Assembly: GCA_947650285.1 (NCBI GenBank)
Contig: CANTFL010000448.1
Location: 29,465 to 93,464 of the forward strand
Source: Hyaloperonospora brassicae
Lineage: Eukaryota > Oomycota > Peronosporomycetes > Peronosporales > Peronosporaceae
Length of the DNA stretch: 64,000 bases
Direction: 5' to 3'
In this document: positions 48,401 through 55,649 of the stretch, piece after piece
Layout: each line of letters starts with the position of its first letter
Position numbering within the stretch: position 1 is the first letter of the stretch
Program-made: the position numbers and the translations under genes
Notes under the pieces: generated by a model
Told to the model about the DNA's origin: nothing
The model's database searches: none
The model's input: only the letters and a program-made list of their open reading frames with translations

Positions 48401-48545
48401 GGTAAGTCGTGACTTTTACTGGCCACGCCAGTATCAGTTTGTTCGCAAGTACATCCGTGCTTGCGAAGTATGTCAACGGGTGAAGCCTAGTCCTTCATCC
48501 CGTGCGCCATTGCATCCTCTGCCTGTTCCGACAGAGTGCTGGTAG
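45426..48545 (+). CDS. pol: Element A Pol: protease, reverse transcriptase, RNase H, integrase N-terminus
   Basis: About 1,040 residues, with no ATG at the left end, consistent with entry by frameshifting. In order: an aspartic protease with ALVDCGASNNFV (D-C-G-A box) and VILGLPWL; a long linker; RT with SMDLMDGFYQI, MPQGLSNAPATFN and the catalytic YFDD (near 47,213-47,224); RNase H with VCDASDFAIGCAL, HDKELLAMKYAL and YTDHASL; then the integrase zinc-binding domain (HHDLRLRIMYECHD, then CEVCQRVKPS). The frame ends at TAG 48543-48545, directly after PTECW. The integrase core continues in the same frame beyond it, so the stop looks like a point mutation, or less likely a readthrough codon. The coding sequence is laced with inverted repeats. 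Confidence 0.93.
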   Translation: MTKVDPDTQSLCVSAPGDDVSLITLKLEATNDLSLRALVDCGASNNFVRRQSLEGRRLKFVERDIPLTRMTVRLATGASITVEKRVVGIHYTLEGEQYDDDFIVLDLDDKFDVILGLPWLRKYEPRVSWQHRSVKMPAACSSDGHLMNILERPQACGCSASECDGLTCGTVVSTIAQGHSVVDHYTVEQAPGGCTEVQAAPKVHHSNKSSGPGHGCMPSGQHLRRKKSVAPKGQHENPRSTGESTVEDRFLTVVAQPQSEDVEGISPHVLEEGVPQELLAEGSGPQQPVEARSQEEIETLNVLVNDGSSVGAYTLDLIVPPKLTSEITQLPTLEPKRFLRDLRSGKVKQICVLVTEDEYVTDIRSATVFAENERVLSSSSMDESVLDVKTRIERYASQSWESLQANPLYMDLIEFRDVFPESVPCELPKDKGTRHEIELKPGSKYCVMKQWPLPREQVLAIDKFFADRLAAGHVRESTSPHSSPTFCVRKATGGWRIVHAFNKLNAATVPAQTPIPRKDVIIDGMSKSTIFSSMDLMDGFYQILMRERDVPFTAVSNPSGMLWEWLVMPQGLSNAPATFNICVTNLLRPVRDFAPSYFDDVSVHSRAMDGKTDVEVHRTHVRQVLQLMRKHKLYANLKKCIFAASEIPLLGCIVGKHGVRPDPEKIKAITDWPMPVDVKGLRKFLGLAAYLHKYSRNYAEMTVHLSCLLKKNVKWSWNAECQRSFKGIKQSLMQSPILAIADQDRPFHVVCDASDFAIGCALMQFDADGAERVICYQSRQLQAAERNYPVHDKELLAMKYALAKFRVYLLGDRPFVVYTDHASLRTAVNSPHLSQRMARWLSFFAEYNFSVEYKTGRLNVVADALSRRPDFEPDAQSNSEDKPTVATLSVSVPSSSLLDDVRKAYAEDKDLLRLMDHLVNPSSKSMRDLPALYRSSSDRYSTRNGLLYYTAVADDTPRVVVPAHHDLRLRIMYECHDAPTSGHRDREKTYLTVSRDFYWPRQYQFVRKYIRACEVCQRVKPSPSSRAPLHPLPVPTECW
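45843..45870. repeat. 28-bp perfect palindrome in the protease-RT linker
   Basis: TGTTCATCAGATGG followed at once by its reverse complement, with no loop. It encodes the CSSDGHLMNI stretch of Pol. Confidence 0.95.
47062..47083. repeat. 22-bp perfect palindrome in the RT domain
   Basis: GTGAACGGGAC followed at once by GTCCCGTTCAC, inside the RT codons for RERDVPFTAV. Confidence 0.95.
47230..47254. repeat. 11-bp-arm hairpin directly after the RT catalytic box
   Basis: CCGTCCATAGC, loop CGG, GCTATGGACGG, just after the YFDD codons. Element B keeps a shortened stem (CCATAG...CTATG) at the homologous place. Confidence 0.95.
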
Positions 48546-49164
48546 TCCGTTACAATGGACTTCGTCTTCGGGTTTCCCGAAGACGCTCACAAGAATAATG
48601 GTATTCTTGTGTTTGTGGACCGATTCAGCAAGATGGTCCATCTTGCTGCTGTCCCTGAGTCAATCAAGGCTCAAGGTTGTGCTCGTGTCTTTCTAGACAC
48701 GGTCTTTAGACTCCACGGGTTACCCCGTGAACTCGTATCCGACCGTGACCCTCGGTTCACGGCGGAATTTTGGCAAACCGTGTTCCGTACTCTCGGAACA
48801 CGATTGAAGATGTCCACTTCTGACCATCCAGAAACAGATGGTCAGACGGAACGTGCGAACCGTGTCCTCGAAGAGACTCTTCGAAGATACGTCCACTCGT
48901 TTCCGAGTTGGAGCGAATTCCTACCCATGGTGGAATTCGCCATCAATAATTCGGTGCATGCTTCAACACAGCACACACCGTTTTACGTGAATGGCCTACG
49001 CCATCCACGTGTGCCCACCCTTCTAGAGTGTGACTCTTGGATAAGGGGGGGAGGGACTCGCTCGAGCAAAAACCGTTTTGGCTCTTGCTCATCACGTGTC
49101 GACGCAAACGTCGTCACGTATGATGCCGATGTCGATCAAGTCGACATCGATGAAGAAGATCATC

Positions 49165-49192
49165 TCAATAATAGCGGCGACGCTATTATTGA
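49165..49192. repeat. 12-bp-arm hairpin in the acidic integrase linker
   Basis: TCAATAATAGCG, loop GCGA, CGCTATTATTGA. Confidence 0.95.
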
Positions 49193-49600
49193 TTCGGATG
49201 ATGATGACGATGCTGGTATATTCAGCATCGCCAACGATTATGCCAGCGAGGAAGAAGACAACCTCGCTGAAGAAGAGAGCAATCTCTTAGCAGTGCGCAC
49301 GAAGCGCACTGCTAGACAAAACAAAGAGTCAGCAGAGAACTTCCTGCTGACTCGAGAAGCGGTAGTCCGTTTCGTTCAGGACTCCATCGCAAATGCGGTG
49401 GACCGTCAGAAATGGAACGCAGACAAGAATGGAAGAGCAAATGTTCTTTCATTTAAGGTTAATGACCTAGTACTACTGTCAACGGTAAACCTACCTGGAC
49501 ATGCAGTCACTAGTGTCGGCAGTAGTAAACTACTGCCGAAATACATTGGGCCATTTCGAGTGTTGCATCGCAAGGGCAATGCATACACACTCGAATTGCC

Positions 49601-49626
49601 ACGTAGGATGCGCACGCATCCTACGT
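49601..49626. repeat. 12-bp-arm hairpin near the integrase C-terminus
   Basis: ACGTAGGATGCG, loop CA, CGCATCCTACGT. Confidence 0.95.
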
Positions 49627-49687
49627 TTTACGTGGGGAGGCTTAGGTCGTACTGTCAGTACGAGCCTTCTTCTTCCGATGAAGATAG

Positions 49688-50269
49688 CCCCCACGTTCAA
49701 GAACATCCATCAAGTTCTTGCGTTCGCGCTCCAGACGATCCGTCTGGTCGCGCAGATATGATACCTCGGTATTCAACCGAGTTATCTCTCCGCGAGCTGT
49801 CGCCAGCTCGCCGAAAAGGAGCGGACATCCCGCTCGACCTGAAGCTGCGCCGTGGCATAATCGGCGCGATCCCTCGCCCGATCAGCCTCGTGACCCTTGC
49901 GGTTCTTCCGCACGGTGTCGGTCAAAGCGTAGCGTCGGTCGCGCTCGTGCTTCAAGTCATCGCGCAATTCATCGATTGCGCGATCCATCTCGTAAGGGTC
50001 GAGATGGTGGGCCTGGGGTTCTGGAGGAGGTCTTTCCTCCTCCACCACATCCTTTGGTGGATGCTCACGGTGATCAACGCTTTCTAGTGGAGCGTATCTT
50101 GAATCACCGTGACGATTCAGGATCAAGGACGAGCTACCTCGTCCAGTGGCGGGGGTATCCACCCTCTTGGAACAGCTGGGAGCCCCGCTCTCAGCTGTTA
50201 ATGGATGTTGAAGGTCTCGTCCACCAGTATGACGAGACCCATCCGATGAGTCCTGTGGCCCATCGGTAA
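49688..50269 (+). CDS. Element A chromodomain segment in a shifted frame
   Basis: Open from just after a TAG at 49685-49687 to TAA at 50267-50269, in a frame different from the integrase. The last ~70 residues form a chromodomain: QRFLVERILNHRDDSG, YLVQWRGYPPSWNSWEPRSQL and VHQYDETHP, with the aromatic residues that bind methylated histone tails (Y, W, W). Preceded by proline-rich EEVFPPPPHPLVDAHGD. In related elements this domain is fused to the integrase C-terminus, so a frameshift or an extra recoding event is implied between 49688 and 50087. The region also overlaps the antisense ORF. Confidence 0.8.
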   Translation, partial: PPRSRTSIKFLRSRSRRSVWSRRYDTSVFNRVISPRAVASSPKRSGHPARPEAAPWHNRRDPSPDQPRDPCGSSARCRSKRSVGRARASSHRAIHRLRDPSRKGRDGGPGVLEEVFPPPPHPLVDAHGDQRFLVERILNHRDDSGSRTSYLVQWRGYPPSWNSWEPRSQLLMDVEGLVHQYDETHPMSPVAHR

Positions 50270-51245
50270 ACACGCGCCCTAGGCGCTTGTAGACGGATTG
50301 CAAGTTTGCAATCGCGTCACGCATCTCGTCCGAGAGATGTGCCCTTCCCCAGGGCAAATTTAGGGAGTACACATCCCTATGTGCACGCTGCGAGTTGTCA
50401 ACACAACTCGCACAAGGGTCTCCCCATGTGAGGCAAGGAATGCCTGCCTCACTCGATAAACAATGCAACCGGTACCTAGCACCGGTTGGCGTTCGCCGTT
50501 CGAACCTGAGGCGTGTTGCCTCAAGTTTCTTGAGCCACCCTTCTCGTCCAAAATTCTTTACGTTTTGGACGAACGCGTTCCACGCAGCCAAAAGCGATGT
50601 TTTGTCACGCTTTTGGTTGCTATTGTACCATCGATGTCTAAGGAAGACATCGAGATAAAAGTCTTCTTCAGCGCGAAAGCTCTTCGCGCTGGGATCCAAG
50701 CCGTGAAGCTCAGTCGCATCGAATAAGGGTATTCGATGGTGTTGGCCTGTCTCGTGAGACAGGCTATTGATGAGCCGTTCAGGCAAACGCCACGGCTTCA
50801 ACTCATCACGCTTCACAGTGGTACCCTTGTCGGTACCACGGCTCCCAGATTGACGACGGCTCGCGCCATCGTCATCACGCTCGTGCGAAGACGCACGAGC
50901 CGGCGGTGGTGAAGAATAGAACTCACCACCCTGATCATCGTCATCACTGCCGAACAGACTGTGATGCGAATCACGAGTCTGTTCGTTCGGCAGTGGCCTT
51001 GGCGAATACTGAGGCGTCGCCGGTGAGCGAGACGCCTCTGGAGCATTGCCCGAGTCAGACACGTCTGACTCGCCAGAGTAGATGACCTCCACATCGGGGT
51101 CATCGTGCGCACGCGGCGTGATACCGCGTGCACCTGCAGCACCTGTTGCTGCAGGCGAAGAAGGGGCGGCAGACGACGAAGCGTCTGCCGCAGAGGCTTG
51201 CACAGCACCAGGCTGTGTGGGTCTTGAGTCACCTCGCATAGACAT
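49782..51245 (-). CDS. Antisense ORF in element A, 487 residues, function unknown
   Basis: Runs opposite to gag-pol, from ATG at 51245 (130 bp from the 3' LTR) to a stop at 49782. The first ~975 bp have no long ORF on the sense strand, so openness there is not a shadow effect. The N-terminal ~150 residues are Ala/Ser/Pro-rich and acidic (DDPDVEVIYSGESDVSDSG, GSDDDDQGGEF). A central domain of about 150 residues looks folded and helical (DFYLDVFLRHRWYNSNQKR, LLAAWNAFVQNVKNFGREGW), with a few Cys (IPCLTWGDPCASC). The C-terminus is charged and coiled-coil-like (IDELRDDLKHERDRRYALTD). I do not recognise the family. Transcription would have to start in or near the 3' LTR. Its 3' part overlaps the chromodomain and integrase frames. 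Confidence 0.7.
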   Translation of the reverse strand: MSMRGDSRPTQPGAVQASAADASSSAAPSSPAATGAAGARGITPRAHDDPDVEVIYSGESDVSDSGNAPEASRSPATPQYSPRPLPNEQTRDSHHSLFGSDDDDQGGEFYSSPPPARASSHERDDDGASRRQSGSRGTDKGTTVKRDELKPWRLPERLINSLSHETGQHHRIPLFDATELHGLDPSAKSFRAEEDFYLDVFLRHRWYNSNQKRDKTSLLAAWNAFVQNVKNFGREGWLKKLEATRLRFERRTPTGARYRLHCLSSEAGIPCLTWGDPCASCVDNSQRAHRDVYSLNLPWGRAHLSDEMRDAIANLQSVYKRLGRVFTDGPQDSSDGSRHTGGRDLQHPLTAESGAPSCSKRVDTPATGRGSSSLILNRHGDSRYAPLESVDHREHPPKDVVEEERPPPEPQAHHLDPYEMDRAIDELRDDLKHERDRRYALTDTVRKNRKGHEADRARDRADYATAQLQVERDVRSFSASWRQLAER

Positions 51246-51363
51246 GTTAGCTATGCGAGGTCAAGCGGAAAGTGAGTGGAACGGACCAAACAAGTGCTCC
51301 CTGTCCCAATGGTGGCCAACGGGTGGCCTCCATATTTCGATAGTCACACGGTGACTATCAGTT

Positions 51364-51374
51364 AAGGGGGGTGA
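51364..51374 (+). other. Polypurine tract of element A
   Basis: AAGGGGGGTGA lies immediately before the 3' LTR, where plus-strand DNA synthesis is primed. Confidence 0.8.
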
Positions 51375-51762
51375 TGTAACGGGGCATCCCGTTACATGAT
51401 ATTGTCACTTAAGGAAAGTGACAATAAAGAATATAAGATGGATATTCTTTAAACAATATCACCAAAGTGGTGATATTGAAGGGTCGACCAAAGGGTCTGT
51501 TCATTGGTTGATATCGTGATGATATCAACCCACCAATCGCCGCAAGACGCGCGCAATGAGTGGTGACGAGACGTCACCATACATGCAGTTATATTAGTAT
51601 AATTGAATTAAGTCAAACGAAGAGACAGTAGTTTAAAGACTTAATTTATTAATATAACAGTTCTACTTTTACCCTACCTACGCTTCCTCGCTCGCCACGT
51701 GTACGTCCGTCGGGGCACCCAAATCCCTTGCGTTAAGTTACGCAAGGGTGTGCCCCGTTACA
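51375..51762 (+). repeat. Element A 3' LTR (388 bp)
   Basis: Same length as 43789-44176 and, by eye, identical except for one base in the loop of the first hairpin. Followed by the AAACA target duplication (51763-51767). Confidence 0.95.
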
Positions 51763-52188
51763 AAACATCCATCTGTAAAAATATTATAGCTGCTTCTTCG
51801 CCTGATCCGCTCAAGGTTCTTTGTCGCCCCTGAATCTTACGATCAACGCGAGGCAACGGGCTCACCCCTTTCCTCTCACGATTTCGTATTATTGCGCAAG
51901 AAGCACTCTCCTATCATGTACAGCTACAGCCGATATGTCAGTCGCGTATTCGTAGTGTGGAAGTAGGTAGACTTGCTCGCAGTCAGCATGTACCGACATC
52001 TTATGGAATGCTCGCATGATCTTGCAGTCGTAGCGTGATACAAATAACCTAGTGAGCACTGAGAACAACGTCGAATGCAATTACATCAGCTTGTTAATGG
52101 AAAGGTAAAACTCAAACTGGCATACTGATGAGGTTGAACACTTGGGTTGTACGTTGCGCTGTTACGTGGCGCGAGGGTTGAGTATTGG
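51763..52188. other. Spacer between element A and a solo LTR
   Basis: About 0.4 kb with no recognised feature beyond the target duplication at its left edge. Confidence 0.5.
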
Positions 52189-52626
52189 TGTCACGGGGCA
52201 GCCCGTTACATGAAATTGTCATTAAGGATAAAATGGCAAAAAAGAATATCACGTTGAATATTCGTTTAGCAATACCATTAAATACAGCGATATAGTTGAG
52301 ATGACCGAAGGGTCTACTCATTGCTTGATATCGTGATGATATAACCCACCAATCGCTGCCAGACGAGCGCAATGAGTGTTGAGTAGACATCATCATACGT
52401 TCAGTTAGATTAGCATAATTAAGTCAGGACAAACAGAGACAACAAGAGTTATAGGACTTAATTGTATAAAATCCCAGTTTTACTTTTACCACGACTAGAG
52501 TCTTTACCTTAGTCTTTACCTCCCTGTGTAGTGTTTACACCTAGCAGGGCACTGGAATTCACTGTTGTCAGTGATAGTTAACTCCGTACTGGTAGTCCAG
52601 TACGTAGTCGCCGGTGCCCCGTTACA
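52189..52626 (+). repeat. Solo LTR, element A-related subfamily (438 bp)
   Basis: Begins TGTCACGGGGCAGCCCGTTA and ends GTGCCCCGTTACA. The left and middle parts match the element A LTR, including CCAATCGCTGCCAGACG. The last ~85 bp are different and match the fragment at 27335-27421. Flanks ATTGG (52184-52188) and ATCGG (52627-52631) look like a target duplication with one change. No internal region is present, which fits LTR-LTR recombination. Confidence 0.85.
52547..52619. repeat. Three-way-junction-like inverted repeat at the solo LTR end
   Basis: An outer stem GGGCACTGG/CCGGTGCCC (one mismatch) encloses TTCACTG-TTGT-CAGTGAT and CGTACTGG-TAGT-CCAGTACG. The fragment at 27343-27414 has the same layout with a different but still pairing second arm. 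Confidence 0.8.
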
Positions 52627-53803
52627 ATCGGGGCATTACTTCATCAGCGTTAATGAATATTTATATATAAGTATCTTAACCTCAACTGCAAGGTCATTCA
52701 CGCATGAGGATGCTGTATCTAAAAAAAAGAACGAAGAAACTTCGATAAGGTTTGGTTTTGCGGATGATACACAGAGACTGTCATTAAAGGTACAGAGAGT
52801 ATCGCTCACATCATACCGTAGGGGGAACCAGATTGTGTGTCAGCTGCATAATGTTGGAGGAAGCGCACAGAAACAATTCTCACTAATTGAATAACTGACA
52901 TCCGTCGGATTGGTTTGTTTGTTTTTCTATAGGAAGCATGAAGGCTAAGTGATAGAGCCGTCGAGATCACGACTCGACCAGCTTCGTTTGTGTAATACCT
53001 TTGATATAGGCTTTAGGCTTAGTGGAGCTTCACAGGTTTTATGGTAGCGTCTTTGGTTTTTTTGACGCCCACTGTGTAGTACTGTGGCCAGGCGGGAGGG
53101 TTGACAGAGTTGGTCTACGTATTCTCTGCCATGCTCAGCGAAAAAATTTCTGTCTAACCTTCGAAATTATTTATAAGGCAAACATATCATATCCATCTAG
53201 TCATCGGAAGCAGTCTGCACACGCAATTTTATTTCAAGGGTTATGATAAATCCTGTTTTATTTGCCCTACTATCGTTATGAAACGCTAGGACTTGATGCC
53301 AAAAAAACAGCAATCCGTCGCCATTTGTTCAAACTTTTACCGAGTCGCAAGTAGCCACTGCTCCAATCTCGTATAAGCTGCTGCTGGCCTGTCCCTCAAT
53401 TGTCGGCAACGGTTTTTAGTTAGTGATAGCGAAATAATCGCGATTTGATAGGTTTATCATGCCGTAATGCGCCTTTCGTCCGAGTCTATCTCGCGGTCGT
53501 ACACATAATAAGACAAGCATCACTAAGCGGTTAATAATGCGTATGGTTGTCTATCCTTCGATTTGTGTATGTTTGTACATGAAGTCGTTGGTAAAAATAC
53601 TTCTTACCTGTATGACCGTAGAAAAAACTATACCTTACCACTATCAATTTACCATCATGACATATTCGATACTCTTCGGTGATCAGTCTACGACAATTCT
53701 CTTTTGCACCTCAATCTTTGCTGATGCAATGTTCTGTAACTATGAGGCGAACGTTCATGGACTATGCCCGTTTATTTACAAAAGGTGATGACTTTGTAAT
53801 GAG
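52627..53803. other. Unassigned AT-rich sequence
   Basis: Short ORFs (52565-52894, 53022-53246, 53537-53788, all plus) without recognised features. No gene supported. Confidence 0.45.
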
Positions 53804-54282
53804 TGTAGCGGAGATACACAGCGCTATAGGTGAGAGGAAGACCTAACGATTCACGAGCAACTTTGGTTCAGCGAACCCGATTTAAAGAGTCAACAAGCTC
53901 AGATATCTTACGGTCCCTGTTCCAGGGGTACCAAACGATTCAGGGAATCAATGCACAGAGTGCACGAGGAGTATCTGCCATAACAAGGCGTTGCTAAAGT
54001 CCTCAAACGAGCACAAGACGCATCAGAGAGGCACGTGTCTTTTGGATTAAAATGGGAACCAGGCTTTATATTATTTATCCGAAAGAACACCTTAGAACAA
54101 CGTACTTAACCTAGTCACTAATGTTCTAATATGTATCTCTCGCAAGATCTCGTAATTAATAATTGACAGACATCAGTCTTCAACAATTGATCCGGTGTTT
54201 GAATATCACTTTAAAAGGTATCCCACCTCTTGTGTGTACAACACCTAGTGCCGACTTCGAGTCGGCGTGTAAACTTGTTACA
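53804..54282 (-). repeat. Element B 3' LTR (479 bp)
   Basis: On the plus strand it starts TGTAGCGGAG and ends CTTGTTACA. It contains an intact CCGACT-TCG-AGTCGG hairpin near its right end that is broken in the other copy. Confidence 0.9.
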
Positions 54283-54389
54283 CCATCCCTCATCAGACTG
54301 ACGTTACCACAAAACATCAATCGAATTCTTTCCTCGAAGAGGACGGTGTGTGTGCGCTTCAACCTTACGGTTGGCAAAACACAAAACAC

Positions 54390-55560
54390 CATGGCATCAC
54401 CATCCCATTAGTCCTCGACTCTCTCGTCCTACCTCGGCATCGATGTGGAGGTGGATCATGGTAGCGATACCGATATCTATGGTGAAGAGAGGAAAATGTC
54501 CGACACGCCAGTGCCATAGGCAACGTCTCATACTGCACCATACCCATTTGCCGAGCGTGTCGAAGCCAACGCTCCATAGGCGCAACATCATACCCGACGT
54601 GGGCGATGCCATCATCACTAATTCGCTCGATGAGCAACAATAGTTGACTATCCAACGAGAGGAGAGCGCTCAGCGCCGTATGTAGCTTGCTGCAACCCTT
54701 GAGAGTCGCCGTGGCTATGTGCTCACTCTACCCTGTGTGGAAGAACGTTTACGCCAAACGGCAGGCAGTTTATTGGCAACGTGGGTCATTGGCGCTGAGC
54801 CCATATCTACTGATGAGGTTGCGAGTCGACTGGCACTTTGCAAGAAGTACCTGGAACCTCAACTGACGACTCAATTCAACATAAGTTTCGACTTGACACG
54901 CAAGCACCGGGTGCACCGGTTCCACGGGTAAAGAGTATAATCATCACCTATTCGAAGGCATATCACAGGAGGAAGAAGACTATGCATTTGTTCGCTGGTT
55001 GCACCGGAAACGACACCTCAGCAGCGTGTTAGCTCTCAGAGAAAGTACCGATGTGGCAGACGTTCGTCTAGAACGAAAGCTTCGGTATGATTATGCCAAG
55101 CTTAAGGCCATAGGCCAGTTGCGAACTTGCACACGCTATGCTCCGGCTATGCCGGATGATGTGAGTTTCGGTCAAGCAGTGTCCAACTACCCACCTGCTT
55201 TCACCACTAGTGGTGAGAAGCGTCTTTGACCACAGGAAGACCCTTTTTGCGATGCTCAAAACATACAAGGCGTATAATTCTATCGCAGGGGTACCTCAAA
55301 CTCCCATGAGTATTTCAACTCCGGGTAACCTCGCCACTTTAACAGATACTGGTATCGACCCGTACGACGACGTCATTTTAGGATTCTCTTCACGTGAAAC
55401 TGATAGTTCCCTTGCTCATCGAGCAGCGTTGGGGGTAGTAGGTATACCAAAAGAGGAGCATGAGAAGGTGCTTGTTGAAGTAAGCTGTCTTCGCGAAACC
55501 TTAAGTAAGACCTAGAGCGCGCTTGACGCGACACAAGGGCGGCTTCAGACGGCGAGTCAA
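54390..55560 (+). pseudogene. Remnant ORFs antisense to element B
   Basis: Broken plus-strand frames occupy the stretch between element B's integrase and its 3' LTR, the same place where element A has its antisense ORF. A GIDVEVDHGSDTDIYGEE segment (about 54,440-54,490) resembles the DVEVIYSGESDVSD stretch of the element A antisense protein. Further on, 54940-55229 encodes a charged helical region (EEEDYAFVRWLHRKRHLSSV, LERKLRYDYAKLKAIG). Other similarity to the element A protein is not obvious. Confidence 0.4.
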
Positions 55561-55649
55561 ACCCGAATAGAGGCTCAGGTTGATACCCTAGTACAAATCT
55601 AGAAACCGATGGCAAGGCTTAACGCCGCGGCAAAAGCGCCTCCAAGTTG

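Larger units (their letters stand above)
48546..50087 (+). pseudogene. Element A Pol continuation: integrase core and C-terminus
   Basis: Same frame as the upstream pol, cut off by the TAG at 48543-48545. The DDE catalytic triad is visible: MDFVFGFP (first D), SDRDPRFTAEFW (second D) and DGQTERANRVLEE (E). After the core comes an unusual acidic linker (DADVDQVDIDEED, DSDDDDDAG, EEEDNLAEEESN), then YIGPFRVLHRKGNAYTLELP, a GPY/F-type domain. From about 49,690 the frame no longer matches what normally follows; the expected chromodomain is found in another frame (49688-50269). Confidence 0.85.
43789..51762 (+). mobile_element. Young Ty3/gypsy retrotransposon, element A, hairpin-rich
   Basis: A complete element of 7,974 bp with 388-bp LTRs, AAACA target duplication, primer-binding region, gag, pol, an antisense ORF and a polypurine tract. 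The LTRs differ at one position by my reading (GCAG versus GCAT in the first hairpin loop), so insertion is recent. Coding defects: an in-frame TAG in pol (48543-48545) and a chromodomain in another frame. The whole element carries an extraordinary density of perfect inverted repeats (separate entries). Related LTR or gag remnants occur at 13.1, 16.1, 52.2 and 61.8-63.3 kb. Confidence 0.95.
43789..51762. repeat. Dense field of perfect short inverted repeats across element A
   Basis: By eye I count more than 60 perfect inverted repeats with arms of at least 8 nt and loops of 0-15 nt. Examples: 45182-45205, 45319-45340, 45508-45530, 45843-45870, 45960-45986, 47062-47083, 47230-47254, 48563-48585, 48588-48611, 49165-49192, 49288-49314, 49516-49539, 49601-49626, 50389-50412, 50588-50616, 51052-51071, 51231-51261. 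They occur in gag, every pol domain, the antisense ORF and the LTRs. Random sequence of this length would give about two (7,974 positions x 16 loop sizes x 4^-8). Host genes in the window show no such pattern. Confidence 0.9.

Noticed and set aside
50813..51232. 139-codon minus-strand ORF overlapping the antisense gene
   Set aside because: A shorter, low-complexity frame shadowing the 487-codon ORF.
43789..51762. CRISPR-like array reading of the regular hairpins
   Set aside because: The arms differ at every site, there is no common repeat or spacer unit, and the setting is a eukaryotic retrotransposon.
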